64,000 bases of DNA from Juglans regia (taxonomy: Eukaryota > Streptophyta > Magnoliopsida > Fagales > Juglandaceae): NCBI RefSeq assembly GCF_001411555.2, contig NC_049902.1, positions 15,464,741 to 15,528,740 of the forward strand. The letters run 5' to 3'. Every line of letters begins with the position of its first letter. Within the stretch, counting starts at the first letter, position 1. A program made the position numbers and the translations under genes. Positions 45,501 to 55,800 of this stretch are shown in pieces. The notes under the pieces were generated by a model. That model saw nothing but the letters and a program-made list of their open reading frames with translations. It had not been told where the DNA came from and searched no databases.

Positions 45501-48500
45501 AACTTCTCTTAAAAAGGAACCCTCTTGCTTGGTTGGAAAGAAACGGAGTGAAAGTAGTGGAAATCCTTAAGTGGTAGTGGAGAGAATGAGAGCATGTAAA
45601 AATCCAAAAATGGCAAAAGAGGAAAGCCTTTGGGCGTGACTCCTCTCCCTTTTTATAGAATTTTCCTCAATCCTTCATTGGTTGTTTTGAAGTCCATTGC
45701 ATGCAAGACAAGTGGCCCTTCCCTCTTCCTTTTTCTCTTTAGCAGAAATGTCCCTTGGTTTTCCCCAACATTGGATTTCATTGGGAAGACAAAAAGCTTG
45801 GGTGGCGTGTGGGTTCTTCTTCCCTTGGCTGAAACCCTCCCTTTTTCCTTTTATGCCCTCCCTTTTCTTAAGCAAGAGAATATCTCTTCAAGGGTACTTT
45901 TGTAAAACCTCTCATGCCTCCTCCTTTTCCTTACAAGTAACCTTTGGCATGGGTGACAAGTGGCATTGGGCATGTGCCATTGCCCTAGCTGTCCACTCCT
46001 TCCTCCATTTCCCAAATTTATGATTCATCTTCCTAGTGCTCATTCCCTAGGTGACTTCTCATGTGCCATTGGTCTAAGGATAGTCTAAGTGACAAGTGGC
46101 AAGTGAATGGGGTGCTTGGGAGTGTGTTAGCTGAAACCCTAAGGGCATATTCTTTGATACAAGTCCCTTCATCTAATCTTCTAGAAGCTTAGTGCATGCG
46201 TGACACTTGGTGAAAACTAACCAAATTCGAAATCCTATATGCCCCCCCTTCGGTTCCCCATGCAGATTTTCTAGAAAAGCTCTATTTTTCTTCCCTAGGC
46301 TTCACTCCAAAAGAAATCTACCTTGGAACTTGAATTTGGGCCAAGACAAGGGTCTAGGCATGTGGGATGATGGGCTAGCTGAAAATCCCTTAGTCTTCTT
46401 AGGTTCCTTTTGTCCCTTGATTCATCTAGAAGGTTTTTAGCATGATGACAAGTGGCAATTCCTCTAGGGTAGGCGTGCAAGCCACTTCTTGGTGCTTTCC
46501 TACACTTCTCTCTCCCCCTTATCCCACTATCAAGTCTAGATTCAAAGTGTAACACTTACATGACACATGGCACTAGTGACTAAGATTTGGGTCATGGGCC
46601 TAAAGCCATTGGGCGTGGGTTTCTAATAGGGCCAAAAATTACAAGGTAATCTAAGGTCACTCCCCTCTTGGGCTCAAGTCACTAAATCATAGACTCTAAG
46701 GCCTTCCAAAGTAACTAAGGCTCTTAAAATGCCATGGCAATCAAGAATGAATTCTATGAGCCATGTCTAGACAAACTCGGGTCATCACACGTCTTCATTC
46801 CCAAACATATTACATCTATATTAAAAAACTCCTCAAATTTTCCAAAACACCAAAACTCAAAAACCCATCTCCCAAACAATATTAAATCTTGGCAAGATGG
46901 CATCAGGTGGCTGCCTAGCCACTAGGGCTGTCCCAGATCATGCCCTCAGTGGTCAGGTTAGGCGGCCAAGATTGGGCCACTTGTGGTGGCTCCTCTGGCT
47001 GTTGGGTGGCCAGAGGATTATGGCCACCACAAGGAACTCGATCTGGGTTGCCTCGTGGCTATCAAGATGGCCCCCTCATGGTGATAGGCTACCACTAGGT
47101 GGCTTCTAGGTTTTTCTAAAAAACTGAAAATAAAAAACAAAAATTTTAAATTTTTTTATATATCCTCCATAGAACCCATTTAAAAATTTCTTACATCTAA
47201 ACATATTCTCAATGGGTACCACCATTTTATAAAACTTATTAAAACCTGATCCCAAAAAGTTTTTACAATTATTCACAAACATCCGATTAGAGTAACGATA
47301 CACCCTCAATCAATTTTTATGACTCCGTTCTAAATGGAGGGTGGCTATACAAAATTTGAAATTCAAATAAAACTTAGTATTTTTGATGAAGTGGCATTAT
47401 AACCTAGGTTTGTTGTAAAATAATAAATTGTAAAATTGTTGTATGAATATCATTATTCTTAGACTTATTAAGTCATCCTTGTGGTAGTATGGTTGCATGG
47501 TAACGATATGATTGCAAATACTGTTATGGGGAATGGAAAGCATGTTGACAAATTGTTGTGTTAATATAAATAATTTGTTTCTGCTGATTTCATTTTCTCA
47601 TACATTAGCTTCCATGCCATAATCATGTCTAAAATAGGCTGTTTTACATGGACAATAAAGAATGGCTGATACATTTGTTGGACATGATATGAGTTGGATT
47701 TAAGTATGAGAGATGCATCAAATATGCCCTTTAATTTAGTTCTTTGTTACCAAGTAGTTCTGTTTGAGTGAGGTAGAATGCTGGACATCCTAAGACGCAT
47801 ATGTACCTCATTTTTGCCTCATATTGAACTTAATGTATAGTTAGATCTTTAGCCATATCTCTGTGTCCAAACCAGAAGAGTTTGACACCTAGATGCGTAT
47901 TTGCACCCAGCAGTATGGTGTAGCCAATGACATCACAAAAATTCCACTACATTTTGTGTTCTGGAGGAATATTGGGGTACTAAAAGTGAGACACTTGATG
48001 AAGACTAGGGGTTGTTTGGGAAGTTAGAGAAATTCTCATCTCATCTCAAAACTTCTCATAATTACCTTCCCAAACATCACTCAAACACAAAATACTTATC
48101 AATTTCAAATTTTCAAAATTTTCATCTCATTACAACTTTCCTAAGATTCCAAACAAAACACAAAAAACAATACAACTTTTTCAAATTTCAAAACAAAAAT
48201 TATATTCTAACAATTTGTTAACTTTATAATATTTTTATTCAACGTTTCTTTCTCCTTTCCCAAAACCCTATAAAATAATTTAACTCAAATCATTTCACTA
48301 CTATTCACGTAATTGTCATCTCATCTCATTACCCAAAGATGCCATGTATTGATCCAGTTTTATTCTAATGGATCTGCAGGCCCTCATGCAAATGCTCATA
48401 GGCACCATGTTAGCAATGAACTGAAGATGCTGGAGCGATTTGGGTAAGGGTTTCATTTAAGTTCACTTACATTACTGCATTGTGTTCTGAAACCAAGAAC

Positions 48501-51049
48501 TTGTGATCTGATATGCAAATGAATTATTTTAATTCAGGGGTAAAAACTTTGTTATAAAATACGAGGGTTGTTTCAAGAATGGAAATTTTGATTGCTTTGT
48601 TCTAGAGCATGTTGAGCATGATAGGCCTGAGGTAATTATTGGATGCTCTCATCTATTCTTTTCCATTTTTCTTTTGTTTATTTTGTGTTTGATGATGACT
48701 ATGCCTACTTATCTACTTATAAAAAACATATTTGCTGTGCCCTATTTTCAGGTGTTAAAAAAAGAAATAGATGTATTTCAGCTCCGGTGGTATGGCTATT
48801 GCATGTTTAGAGCGCTTGCAAGTCTCCACAAGCAGGTAAATATAGTTTACACGTATGTTTTGCATGGATTCACTTACTTCTCACATGTTCAGGGTTTTTA
48901 TTTCTACACAGGGAATAGTTCATAGAGATGTTAAACCTGGCAATTTCCTTTTCTCTCGCAAGGCCAATAAAGGTTATCTTATTGATTTTAACCTTGCCAT
49001 GGTTAGTTACAGTTTTCCTGTTATAATATTGTTCCCGTCTAGTTTTTTTTACCAATATTTCCTCAATTCTCCAATATAATTTAATCTTATTGGTTCATGA
49101 TTGTGTTTCTTTACTGTTTTTTATAGGATTTGCATTACAAGTATGGGAACACCAGTAAGCCCTTCTTTCTCTCCAGTTCGTGTTTTAATCTACTGTATCA
49201 CGAATTTATTGTAATGACCATCTGATTGTGTAATGCGTCCAGTTTTAGTTCTAATTAATTCACAACAGCTAGTTTGACAGAAAAAGAAAAGGAAAATAAC
49301 TAAGTTGGCCCTTGCTTTCTAAACCCTATCCCCGCCCCACTCATACCATTGATACCACCCCAAAAATTATATGCTATATATATAATTGTTTCATCTGATG
49401 CCTTCTGGTCTACTTTCACATGATCAGAGAATTCAAACTTTCTGTTCATCTATATACTTTTATAGGCAAGTCAAGGATGGGACGAGATGTAAGCATCAAT
49501 CATGTTATGGTTCCCAATTCCAAATCTGTTTCTCCAACCAAAAGTGGGAAGTTCCCAACTGCTAAAACTTCAGAAGCAGTCAAGCTGGAGAGAGCAAGAG
49601 GTTCAAAGTCAACTTTAGATCCAAAGGATCTGAAAAGAAAGGTGTACGGGCAAGCAAAGGTTTATAATGACTTGGGTAGTTGGAATGCAATCAAAAGTCA
49701 AGAAGCAGATGGGTCAGGCATAACCTCAGCCAAGGATGTGACAAGCACCAGGACGACTCCAGCAGAAAGGTGGAGGGAACCTATGCCATGCCAAGGTAGG
49801 AAGGAGCTCATCAGCCTGTTGCAGGAGGCAATGCAAAGCCCAAATTGTGAGGCAAAAAGTGTTCCAGCTCCTATGAGAAAGAGAGTTTCTGCCTCTCCTA
49901 GAGAAGTGGATGGCAAGCTTGTATATATTACTCCTATGCCCCTGCATTCAACTGTAATTGATGTTACTGGTGCTGGCTCAACAAAGAAAAAAGGTGTGTT
50001 TCTTGCAGTATTGGGACACTGGACTGAACAAGCTGTATTCTTCCCATTGATTTTGTTTCATTTGTTATTAGGGGATGGAAAGCAGAAGAGAGAAGGCCCT
50101 TGTGTTGGAACCAAAGGCTTCCGGGCTCCTGAGGTGAAAAAATATAAATGAACCTTAATAACTGATTAATTCGCTTTATAAACTGTCTGTCCTGTTGCAG
50201 CATCATGCTGCCTAGACTTGAAAATTAAGATGCTAGTTGAGTGAGCTTCAAGCTCTTTTATCATTAAAATTGTCTAGTTTCTCAAATATAAACCCTATTG
50301 TTTCCTCAATTGTTGTTTTCAACTGGAAAGGTTGAGCTGACGTTTTTAGTGATCAATGCAGGTCTTGTTCAAGTCTTTACATCAAGGCCCCAAGCTTGAT
50401 ATCTGGTCTGCTGGGGTCACCTTACTGTACCTGATTATTGGAAGAATGCCTTTTTTTGGTGATCCTGAACAGTAAGAATTGTTGTTCGGAAGGCTTTTTG
50501 TCTTCTTGGTATTTCTTCTTCATAATCCATTTGGCCAACCATAGCGCTATTGCTATTTTCAGGAACATAAAAGACATAGCAAAGTTGAGGGGCAGTGAAG
50601 AATTATGGGAACTTGCTAAGCTACACAATCGTGAATCCTCATTCCCAGTGGTATTCATCATTCATAATAGCCATTTGGTCAGTTATATATTAATTTGAAG
50701 ATACCTTGTATTGAATAGGATCATTTTGACGCAGGATCTCTATAGTACACAATGTTTGCCATCCATAAAGCTACAAGACTGGTGTGAAACAAACACAAAA
50801 AGACCAGAATTTCTGGAGGAAATTCCAAAATCCCTTTTTGATCTTGTGGATAAGTGTTTAGCGGTGAACCCTCGAGTGAGGATTGGCGCAGAGGAAGCTC
50901 TCCAGCACGAATTCTTTGCTCCATGCCGTGAAGGTCTGAGAAGGGAGAGACTGCGGAGGCACAGTTTTAACTTGGATTCTGGAAGTAGCCAATCTTTATA
51001 TACACAAAACAACATTGAACCTGTGAACATTTTTGGGGACCAAGCTTGA
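30535..51049 (+). CDS. CDC7: CDC7-like serine/threonine protein kinase (15 exons)
   Basis: Exons: 30535-30982, 31099-31160, 31879-32784, 32990-33056, 33161-33223, 48380-48443, 48538-48631, 48752-48835, 48912-49001, 49127-49154, 49466-49993, 50072-50133, 50362-50471, 50563-50650, 50735-51049; all GT-AG, phases consistent, 3009 nt, 1002 residues. The N-terminal ~470 residues have no recognised domain. Kinase from ~485: glycine loop GSGGYGTVY (493-501), VAIK Lys515, NELKMLE helix C with Glu529, [11 protein letters not shown] with catalytic Asp602, DFNLAM (621-626) in place of DFG, as is usual in CDC7 kinases, a ~200-residue basic insert after DFN, APE 830-832, LDIWSAGV around 844-851. CDC7 with its DBF4 partner phosphorylates MCM2-7 at replication origins in the nucleus. 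The upstream frame is open to 30271, but ATG 30535 (MDTRLTDSE) gives the plausible N-terminus. The gene appears intact. Intron 5 is enormous. Confidence 0.92.
34379..34748. mobile_element. Tourist-like MITE, copy 3 (TSD TTA)
   Basis: 370 bp in intron 5. Left end GGCCCCATTTGGATAAACAG, right end ACTATCCAAACGAGACC, an inverted pair. Flanks TTA at 34376-34378 and 34749-34751. Opposite orientation and longer than copy 1, with the same family core (CATCTCATCTCAT). Confidence 0.85.
35520..35853 (+). mobile_element. 5' LTR of the intron-5 gypsy element
   Basis: Ends TTCTTAACA at 35853, followed by TT and TGGCATCTGAGC (35856), a variant of the initiator-tRNA-Met primer binding site. Its body (GGGCTTGTCGTAGTAAGTCA, GGTCCCTTAGATAAATAGTT, TTTGCCATATTTGGAGGTCC) recurs as the truncated 3' LTR at about 41120-41406. 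The left edge is approximate. Confidence 0.75.
35898..36983 (+). pseudogene. Gypsy gag in intron 5, broken by stops and a TRIM
   Basis: ATG 35898 opens [14 protein letters not shown], soon hits a stop (near 35994), then the gag core is clear from 36132: [63 protein letters not shown]. From about 36760 a zinc-knuckle-like region reads [20 protein letters not shown]. The frame then runs into the TRIM at 36984 in the phrase EISLHAITG. This lineage (gag with YDDPMEALTRLRQ-type motif) differs from the chromovirus-like gags at 8437 and 11384. The gag and pol here belong to one element, whose LTRs flank it. Confidence 0.85.
36984..37429 (-). mobile_element. TRIM (terminal-repeat retrotransposon in miniature), 446 bp
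   Basis: Two 172-bp direct terminal repeats (36984-37155 and 37258-37429), each TG...CA (TGTAACG...TATCACA). Flanked by perfect 5-bp duplications CTGGG (36979-36983 and 37430-37434). In the minus orientation the primer binding site TGGTATCAGAGAC follows the right repeat almost at once (two A residues between), and a purine-rich AAGGGGGGTAGAT precedes the left repeat. No coding capacity. Removing the element rejoins the gypsy frame HAITG with SPNPRTM. Such elements depend on other retrotransposons' proteins to move. Confidence 0.93.
37430..38420 (+). pseudogene. Gypsy protease and first part of reverse transcriptase
   Basis: Directly after the [24 protein letters not shown], where the family has DTGSTH (Gly replaced by Ser), so the protease active site is altered, then GGCDIVLGM. 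From about 37990 the RT linker and palm follow in several frames, then [59 protein letters not shown] frameshift or deletion occurs right after that, and the following VMPF region is in another frame (about 38421). Confidence 0.85.
38421..39025 (+). pseudogene. Gypsy reverse transcriptase catalytic core and RNase H start
   Basis: Continuation: [20 protein letters not shown], then [10 protein letters not shown] where the family has VFFDDILVYS. The first Asp of the catalytic pair has become Tyr, so RT would be inactive. Then [32 protein letters not shown] and GLIGYY, and the RNase H start ([13 protein letters not shown], [20 protein letters not shown]). It is cut off at about 39025 where copia sequence begins. 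Confidence 0.8.
39026..40422 (+). mobile_element. Truncated Ty1/copia element (LTR, leader, partial gag) in the gypsy element
   Basis: A probable LTR (39026-39273, about 248 bp, TGTTACAGAG...TTGACA) is followed immediately by the tRNA-Met primer binding site TGGTATCAGAGCC at 39274. A leader with tandem GTGGTCGGCTAC repeats (about 39590-39800) leads to the gag frame from ATG 40009 or 40021 ([63 protein letters not shown]). The copia frame stops matching at about 40422 and runs without a break into gypsy RNase H. The rest of the copia element, including pol and the 3' LTR, is missing. Confidence 0.8.
40423..40600 (+). pseudogene. Gypsy RNase H end fragment
   Basis: [10 protein letters not shown], stop, [40 protein letters not shown]: the RNase H end of the same element as at 38421-39025. 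About 15-20 codons of RNase H are missing at the copia junction. Confidence 0.8.
40601..41119 (+). other. Degenerate gypsy remainder
   Basis: Between RNase H and the 3' LTR only about 0.5 kb remains. The integrase is missing or unrecognisable. Frames here are interrupted and show no motif. Confidence 0.4.
41120..41406 (+). mobile_element. Truncated 3' LTR of the intron-5 gypsy element
   Basis: Matches the 5' LTR (35520-35853) from GTGGGCTGAATTGTATTGGG to CCTTGAAAAACCA, then stops matching. About 60-70 bp of the LTR end and the target duplication are missing. Confidence 0.75.
41757..41955. mobile_element. Tourist-like MITE, copy 4
   Basis: Left end GGTGCGGTTTGGATAGTGAA, right end CACTATCTGAATGGGGCC, an inverted pair. 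About 199 bp. TTA lies on the left (41754-41756). The right flank AGT does not match it. Confidence 0.75.
41956..43177. other. Intronic DNA without recognisable features
   Basis: No coding motif supported. Some sentence-like open fragments around 42600-43160 could be very old retroelement sequence, but nothing identifiable is left. Confidence 0.3.
43178..46789 (-). mobile_element. Solo LTR of a gypsy element, 3612 bp, TSD CGTCT
   Basis: On the plus strand it starts TGTGGTGCCCCCGGCC and ends GGGTCATCACA (minus-strand start TGTGATGACCCG). Perfect 5-bp duplications CGTCT flank it at 43173-43177 and 46790-46794. No internal domain lies beside it. Its left end (CTTGGGATTGGACGGTGACT, GACGCCGAGACATATAACAT) is related to the left ends of the LTRs at 23093 and 51535, but the rest differs, so it is a sister family. 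A run of T (43543-43561) and a Pro/Arg-coding patch (43640-43810) are not genes. Confidence 0.92.
46795..47110. other. Retroelement-like GC-rich patch in intron 5
   Basis: Repeated GGTGGC/GGCCACC words around 46897-47109 resemble non-coding parts of LTRs (compare 59770-60080). No terminal structures, so unassigned. Confidence 0.3.
47111..48007. other. Ordinary intron 5 sequence
   Basis: AT-rich. I see no repeats or coding motifs. Confidence 0.4.
48008..48343. mobile_element. Tourist-like MITE, copy 5
   Basis: Left GGGGTTGTTTGGGAAGTTAG, right CATTACCCAAAGATGCC, with CATCTCATCTCA near both ends. About 336 bp, ending 36 bp before exon 6. Target duplication not clear. Confidence 0.7.
49994..50071 (+). 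other. In-frame 78-nt intron 11 of the CDC7-like gene
   Basis: GTGTGT donor and TTATTAG acceptor between KKKG and DGKQK. Its length is a multiple of three and it contains no stop in frame, so retention would add 26 mostly hydrophobic residues (beginning VFLAVLGHW) within the kinase insert without breaking the protein. Splicing restores [10 protein letters not shown] before GTKGFRAPE. Confidence 0.7.
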
Positions 51050-51534
51050 TCAGCGATATGGAGGGTTTCTGCTTTTTTAAGCCATGTATTTTGGCTCTCA
51101 GCCCTTAGGTTTATGATATCAATTTCCATTGTAATGCTGTAAAATATCAGCCATGCTTTTTCCATTTAGCTAGATTCCTTTTATCACCTTGTATAGTTTC
51201 CTTTTGTAGTTTTGTATCTCTTTCAATGATATGAATTCAAGTGCTAAGATATTGTAGAATTAGAGAATAGAGATGTCTAATCAATGAGCATTGTTATATG
51301 CTATATTCCTATCTCACTTTCATCTCACTTTATAATTGTAGCATTTTCTATCACTCTCTACTTATGTCGTTCGACTTCTATCTCCCCTTTCTTTTCTTTT
51401 GTTCTTCATCTCCTCTTCCATTGCCACCCCAACCTCGTAGTAGGCATAACATCTTTGCCTCTTCTACTTATTCTCTCCTCTTTGCCCCACTTTTTCTTCT
51501 TGTAGGTATGAGACACCCACGAGCAAAGACATGG
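51050..51534 (+). other. 3' UTR and flank of the CDC7-like gene
   Basis: Shares blocks with 28141-28590 up to about 51285, which is therefore the duplicated extent. T-rich after that. No clear polyadenylation signal could be chosen. Confidence 0.6.
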
Positions 51535-52291
51535 TGTGGGTGATACGCCCTCAGATTCTGCTTAGGATTGGACGTACATCCAAAGCGCCAGGACATGTAA
51601 CACAAGGTTGTCTCATGGGGTCACCATGATAGAGTAGTTTTATATCATGGGGTTACTATGATTGAGTAATCTTATTTCATGGGATTACCATGATTGACAT
51701 GAACTTGAAACTAAACATGAACGTAAATTTGAACATAACATAACATGAAACATGACTTGAATGTGAAATACATGAACTTGAGAATCTTATTCAATAGACA
51801 TAATTAATAAAATTGACCATATGGGCGCTACATGAGTCCTTTTGAGCCGTGTGTCCCTGTCAATTATTTCATCACAAAATAGATGTCTATATAAGCTATG
51901 AGTGCGTTAATACGTACTTCATAGTTGTTGTGGCTCCACGTATTCTACGTGTCACAATCGCTGTGTCTCACGGAGTGTATGCTCCACAGTTGTGGCCCCA
52001 TGAATTGTTTGTGTCACACTTGCTGTGGACACACGTAACATAAAGTGTGGCTCCATCAGCGTTGGTGCTTGGCATGCTCCGATGACCAGCTAGTTAGGTC
52101 CAATTCGCAACCTGTTGACTGTATTTCGTCAACCTAGGGAATTTCACACTTATATAGACACTTCAGCATGAACAAAGGAGTTCCACTAGGATATTATCAT
52201 ATCTTAGCACTTAGGGTCGTGATTGACATAAATAACTTAACTGAGATACATAACATTCATAAAGTGACGTGACATGAACGTGACATAAAAG
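51535..52291 (-). mobile_element. LTR fragment, copy E
   Basis: Contains the LTR end region (TAGGATTGGACGTACATCC, GCGCCAGGACATGTAACACA), a short GAAC minisatellite, the palindrome series (51910-52035) and the blocks up to GTGACATGAACGTGACATAA. There it is cut by another element starting TGTAACGCCCGTCC at 52292. The rest of this copy is not found beyond the insertion within the window. Confidence 0.7.
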
Positions 52292-52846
52292 TGTAACGCC
52301 CGTCCTTGTGGTGAGATTTTTTATAAAATGATTTTAGAAAGGACGACGGGAATTACCGTTAGTTTTAAAACTTTTTGCTTCCATACCCAGGGTGCAAGAC
52401 TCTACATTATAAAATAAAATGTGCTTTGAGAATAAAAGAGGTTTACAGCGGAAAACATTAATCTTAAGATAAAAATGCCTCTCATACAGTTAAAACTCTC
52501 AAGCCTAGACTTCCGTGCTCTTCCCCTTGGGCCATATCTGTTCTGACACGTACTGCTCATTCAGTTCCTGTGGAGGGAGGGGCATACATAAAAACTAAAA
52601 TGAGTCAATGGCTTGTAAGCATTACTTCATATAGATAAAATATAATAACATAGGTTTTCATTCATGCATTCATCATACCATACATACTATACGTACATGC
52701 ATGCGTGCATTTGTTTCAAAACATCACTGGACGGGGTTTTATCTTTGTAAAACGTTTCTCCTGTCAGTGCTTTCATTTCTTAAAGAATGCGATGTATTCA
52801 TACATTTATACATTCTTTCTTATCACTTTCATTGGTTGGTACACAT
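52292..52846 (-). mobile_element. Left part of another LTR (F), interrupted by copy C
   Basis: Starts TGTAACGCCCGTCCTTGTGG, consistent with the 3' end of a minus-strand LTR. Same general architecture as its relatives (a GTGAGATT block, then a region rich in CATTCAT/CATGCAT). Continues on the right side of copy C from 57097 (CATTCATTCGGTACCC and similar). Confidence 0.5.
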
Positions 52847-55800
52847 TGTTACGCCCCGTGTGTTGGGGTTAACAGTCTTCCTTTGGACCTGGACTCCGCC
52901 ATACTATGCACCAAACCGAAATATCCCAAATACTTAAAACATACTTCATACATAATGAGGTACTAAACAACTGAGATAACTACACTAGTCCAAAATGGTT
53001 GTGATCAAAAGAGTGCTGGAGATTGAACTCCATAAATACAAGTCGTAACCTGAGGTAACTACTGTACTACCATCTACGTCGCACCATCGCTTAGTCGATC
53101 ATTTCCAGATGGTCGATTCTTGATTCTCCTTCAGATCCTGTAATAAAATCTACCATTCGGGGGGAATGGTAGTTGGGACTACCACAGTGAGATTTGATTA
53201 CAAATCTCAACAAGTTAACAAGAAACTTCCACACAGGTTAATGATGCATGCATGGTAGTAAAAGCATGAATGCATAATCAAATCATAAGTAATCATAGCA
53301 TAACTTGACATACAACATAACATAACTGGCATAACTTAAACTGAAACTGAAACTGAAGCTTAGCATGAACGTGACTTGAAACATAACATGGATTTGAAAC
53401 ATAGCATGAACGTGAACTTGAAATATAACATGGACTTGAAACATAACATGAACGTGAACATGCATAATTTGAACATGAACTTGAGCATGACATAACATAA
53501 ATGTGAACTTGAAACATAACGTAAACGTGAACATAACATAACATGAACTTGGAACATATTCTTGTCTCATGGGATTACCATAATTGCATGAACGTAAACT
53601 TGAACATAACATATCGTGAAACATGACTTGAACGTGAAATGCATGAACTTGGAATCTTATTCAATAGACTTAATCATTAACGTGACCATATGGGTGCTAC
53701 ACACGTTCCCTTGAGCCGTGTGTCCCTGCCGATTACCGCATCACATCACAGGTGTCTATACCAGCTGTGAGTGCGTTAATACGTACTCCACAGTTGTTGT
53801 GGCCCCACGTATTCTATGTGTCACAATTGCTGTGTCTCACGTAGTGTATGCTCCACAGTTGTTGTGGCCCCATACTTCATGCTCCACAGTTGTTGTGGCC
53901 CCATGACTTATCTGTTTGTGCCACCCTTGCTGTGGACACACGTAACATAATGTGTGGCACCATCGGCGTTAGTGCCTGGCGCGCTCCGGTGACCAGCTAA
54001 TTAGGCCCCATTCGCAACCTGTTGACTGTATTTCGTCAACCCAGGGAATTTCACACCTATTTAGACATTCCAGCGTGAACAAAGGAGTTCCACTAGGACA
54101 TTACCCCATCCTAGCGCTTAGGGTCGTGATTGACATGAATGACTTAACTGGCAGACATGACATTTCGTAATGTGACGTAACATGAACGTGACATAAAAGA
54201 CAGAAGTCCTGACGTAGCATAACGTGATATGAACGTAAGACGACAGACATGACATACTTTGAGACATAAATGTAGCAGACAACATTTCATAACATGGCAT
54301 ACATGTAACAGGCAACATTTCATAACATAGCATACCATGTAACAGACAACATTTCTTAACATGGCGTAACATGTGATCGTGAATATTACGTGACATGAAA
54401 TACATGTAACATATGGCATACTTACCTTATCATGACATACTTGCAATGTATAGCATTACGTGACAGAATAAATTCTGTGTGACAGATAAATATGTAATGA
54501 CTTGGCATGGCACATGATAACATGCATACATACAATTTAGTTTCCTTACTTATCACACATACACATTAAATTGATAGTAAGTTAAAAGCTAACTTACCTC
54601 GATCTTCGCGCTTCGAGACAAAACTCAAGTGCGATCACGGGAAATTGAAAGTAGTGATTTCTAAAAATTAAAACTTAATCACTAAACAATTAGGAAAATG
54701 GAGAAATATCAACTTAGAGTAAAATTACCATTTTACCCCTAACTTAAGGATTTTGCATCCTAACTCCAAAAATCACCAAAATTTACATACCTTTTGTAAA
54801 TTTTGTCCTAAGCTCAAATATCAATTCCGAAAAATTTAAAACTAAACACAAGAATTAAAACTCTATAGGGCCAAAACTTACAAAGGCTATTTCCTTTGAT
54901 TTTTGTTGTAATTCTTTCAAATCTCAAAACGCATGATTAAACCAAATTTTTTTCTTCTACTACACTCATAACATATTCTTAAGAATAATCATGTTTTGAA
55001 TCATGAAAAAAAGTCATCAAAATCACTAAAACCATACTTGAACTTTTTGGTTTCTCTTCTAAGTTCAAAACAGAATTTTGTTTCTAACTTGTTTTGATCA
55101 ACCTCTTGATCCATGACTTATAAAGAAGTGATCTTCAAACCAAAACTTCACATGGTTTAAAAAGGTGTCCTAAAACAGATCCAAGCTTCAAACTCAAGAT
55201 CACATGGTTAAACATCACCCAAAACATAAATTTAGCCAAGAACATAATCACTTTGACCTAACCAAATATCTCAATGCATAAAATTTCATATGTTCGAAAC
55301 TAATATCAAATATCTTCAAAATAACATTCTAACATGTATATAAGATGCTTAGGATCTTCCAATAAAAATATCAAAGCCATTGGAATAAGATTAAACCATA
55401 AAAGATTTAAACTTTCTCAAAACAGAAACTGTTTTGCCTCTTCCAGTTTCTAAGTTTCTAGACCTAAGAAAATATTTCACCAAAACTTTTAATCATGAAA
55501 CAAATCCTCAACCAATAATCATATACACATGTTAAAAGTACTCCATAAAAATTTCGGACCAAGATCTATTCATTAGCTTGGTCGAAAACTCCCAAATATA
55601 ACACACTCTCCAGTTTATCGCCCAGAATGACCTTTCTGGGGTCTAAACAACTTTTGACCAATCAAACGATCTCCAAATGGAACGAATAAGGTATCCACGT
55701 AAACTAGACTCCAAAATAAAGAACTTTCATGAAGGAAACGTTTCGAGAAAACACTTACAAAAGCTTCGAGACTGGCGTTCAAAAGAGGTAAGAAAAACTG

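Larger units (their letters stand above)
33224..48379 (+). other. Giant intron 5 of the CDC7-like gene (15,156 bp)
   Basis: Donor GTAAGT after codon part AAA T, acceptor CTGCAG before GCCCTCAT, restoring the phase (Cys516). It splits the ATP-binding lobe between VAIK and helix C. It holds two MITEs, a gypsy element with a TRIM inside and a copia fragment, and a solo LTR. The other introns range from 78 bp to about 0.7 kb. Confidence 0.9.
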
